Source: Paracoccaceae bacterium (GTDB lineage Bacteria > Pseudomonadota > Alphaproteobacteria > Rhodobacterales > Rhodobacteraceae). From it: a DNA stretch of 64,000 nt. Position 1 is the stretch's first letter; the number at the start of each line of letters is the position of its first letter. Location of the stretch: assembly GCA_016938875.1 (NCBI GenBank), contig JAFGTV010000022.1, positions 1 to 64,000 on the forward strand. The letters are read 5' to 3'. Shown piece after piece: positions 63,999 through 64,000 of the stretch. Position numbers and translations under genes: made by a program. The notes under the pieces are model-generated. The model ran no database searches. It was given only the letters and a program-made list of their open reading frames with translations, and was not told the DNA's origin.

Positions 63999-64000
63999 AT

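Larger units (their letters stand above)
50968..64000. mobile_element. Genomic island/satellite-like element next to tRNA-Cys, right end not in window
   Basis: From the tRNA end on, gene content changes from core to accessory: Vsr, restriction enzyme, DNA methyltransferase, XRE-ImmA pair, mostly small hypothetical genes on the minus strand, TerS-like protein, repeat cluster, PrimPol-VirE protein and AlpA-like excisionase. No integrase lies in the window, and I found no second copy of the tRNA 3' end before 64000, so the right boundary and integrase are expected further on. No capsid, tail, portal or large terminase genes are seen. Confidence 0.8.

Overview
The window is high-GC DNA from an alphaproteobacterium, most likely Rhodobacteraceae (Rhodobacterales). 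Supporting this are a propionyl-CoA pathway cluster with a PccR-type regulator, a short ProS, an HdaA-like ATPase, DUF6497/DUF6280/DUF6647-type proteins, and a PopZ-like polar protein. Identifications rest on reading motifs and gene order; no database search was run.

Region 1 (1-3350) is a scarred accessory stretch. It opens inside a CRISPR array (36-bp repeats, 12 visible spacers, type II-C-like repeat, no cas genes in view). An IS5-family element (824-1874) cuts the thirteenth repeat. The IS transposase is frameshifted in a C8 tract. On the other side of the IS lies a truncated RepA-like ATPase, then about 650 bp of repeat-rich DNA without genes. An HTH regulator (2870-3346) is divergent from an outer-membrane porin and a translationally coupled 6-aminohexanoate-dimer-hydrolase-like serine hydrolase (3472-6289), with a perfect 20-bp palindrome between them.

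Region 2 (6800-22940) is ordinary chromosome: a membrane protein, cytochrome c, a phosphotransferase, LolD and LolC/E lipoprotein export, ProS, an AI-2E permease with HdaA, the polyphosphate pair Ppk-Ppx, a nuclease, a DjlA-like J-protein, GNAT, VOC and NhaA.

Region 3 (22940-35390) is the propionyl-CoA assimilation locus: methylmalonyl-CoA mutase, PccA, PccB, small lipoproteins and conserved hypotheticals, all on the minus strand. PccR (plus strand) has TTTGCAAA-type operators in front of pccB and in front of its own gene. An MFS transporter shares the pccB control region.

Region 4 (35600-50740) is again core chromosome: YdcH, hemerythrin, DMT exporter, spermidine-synthase-like protein, YebC, an SLC13 transporter with RCK domains, a class V aminotransferase, an ABC exporter, YgfZ, EF-P, a PopZ-like protein, TolC and a Pcm-like methyltransferase.

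Region 5 (50968-64000, continuing off the edge) is a mobile island abutting tRNA-Cys(GCA). Near the tRNA it carries Vsr, a restriction enzyme and a C5-cytosine methyltransferase. An XRE-ImmA pair faces a 60-aa protein gene with an operator-like repeat. Then come mostly minus-strand small genes, including a coiled-coil pair, a GHNNPP protein and a TerS-like protein. An origin-like cluster of eight GTTGAGC repeats sits beside a PrimPol-VirE replication protein, followed by an AlpA-like excisionase. No integrase, capsid, portal, tail or large terminase gene is visible, so the element looks like a phage satellite or replicating integrative element carrying a restriction system.
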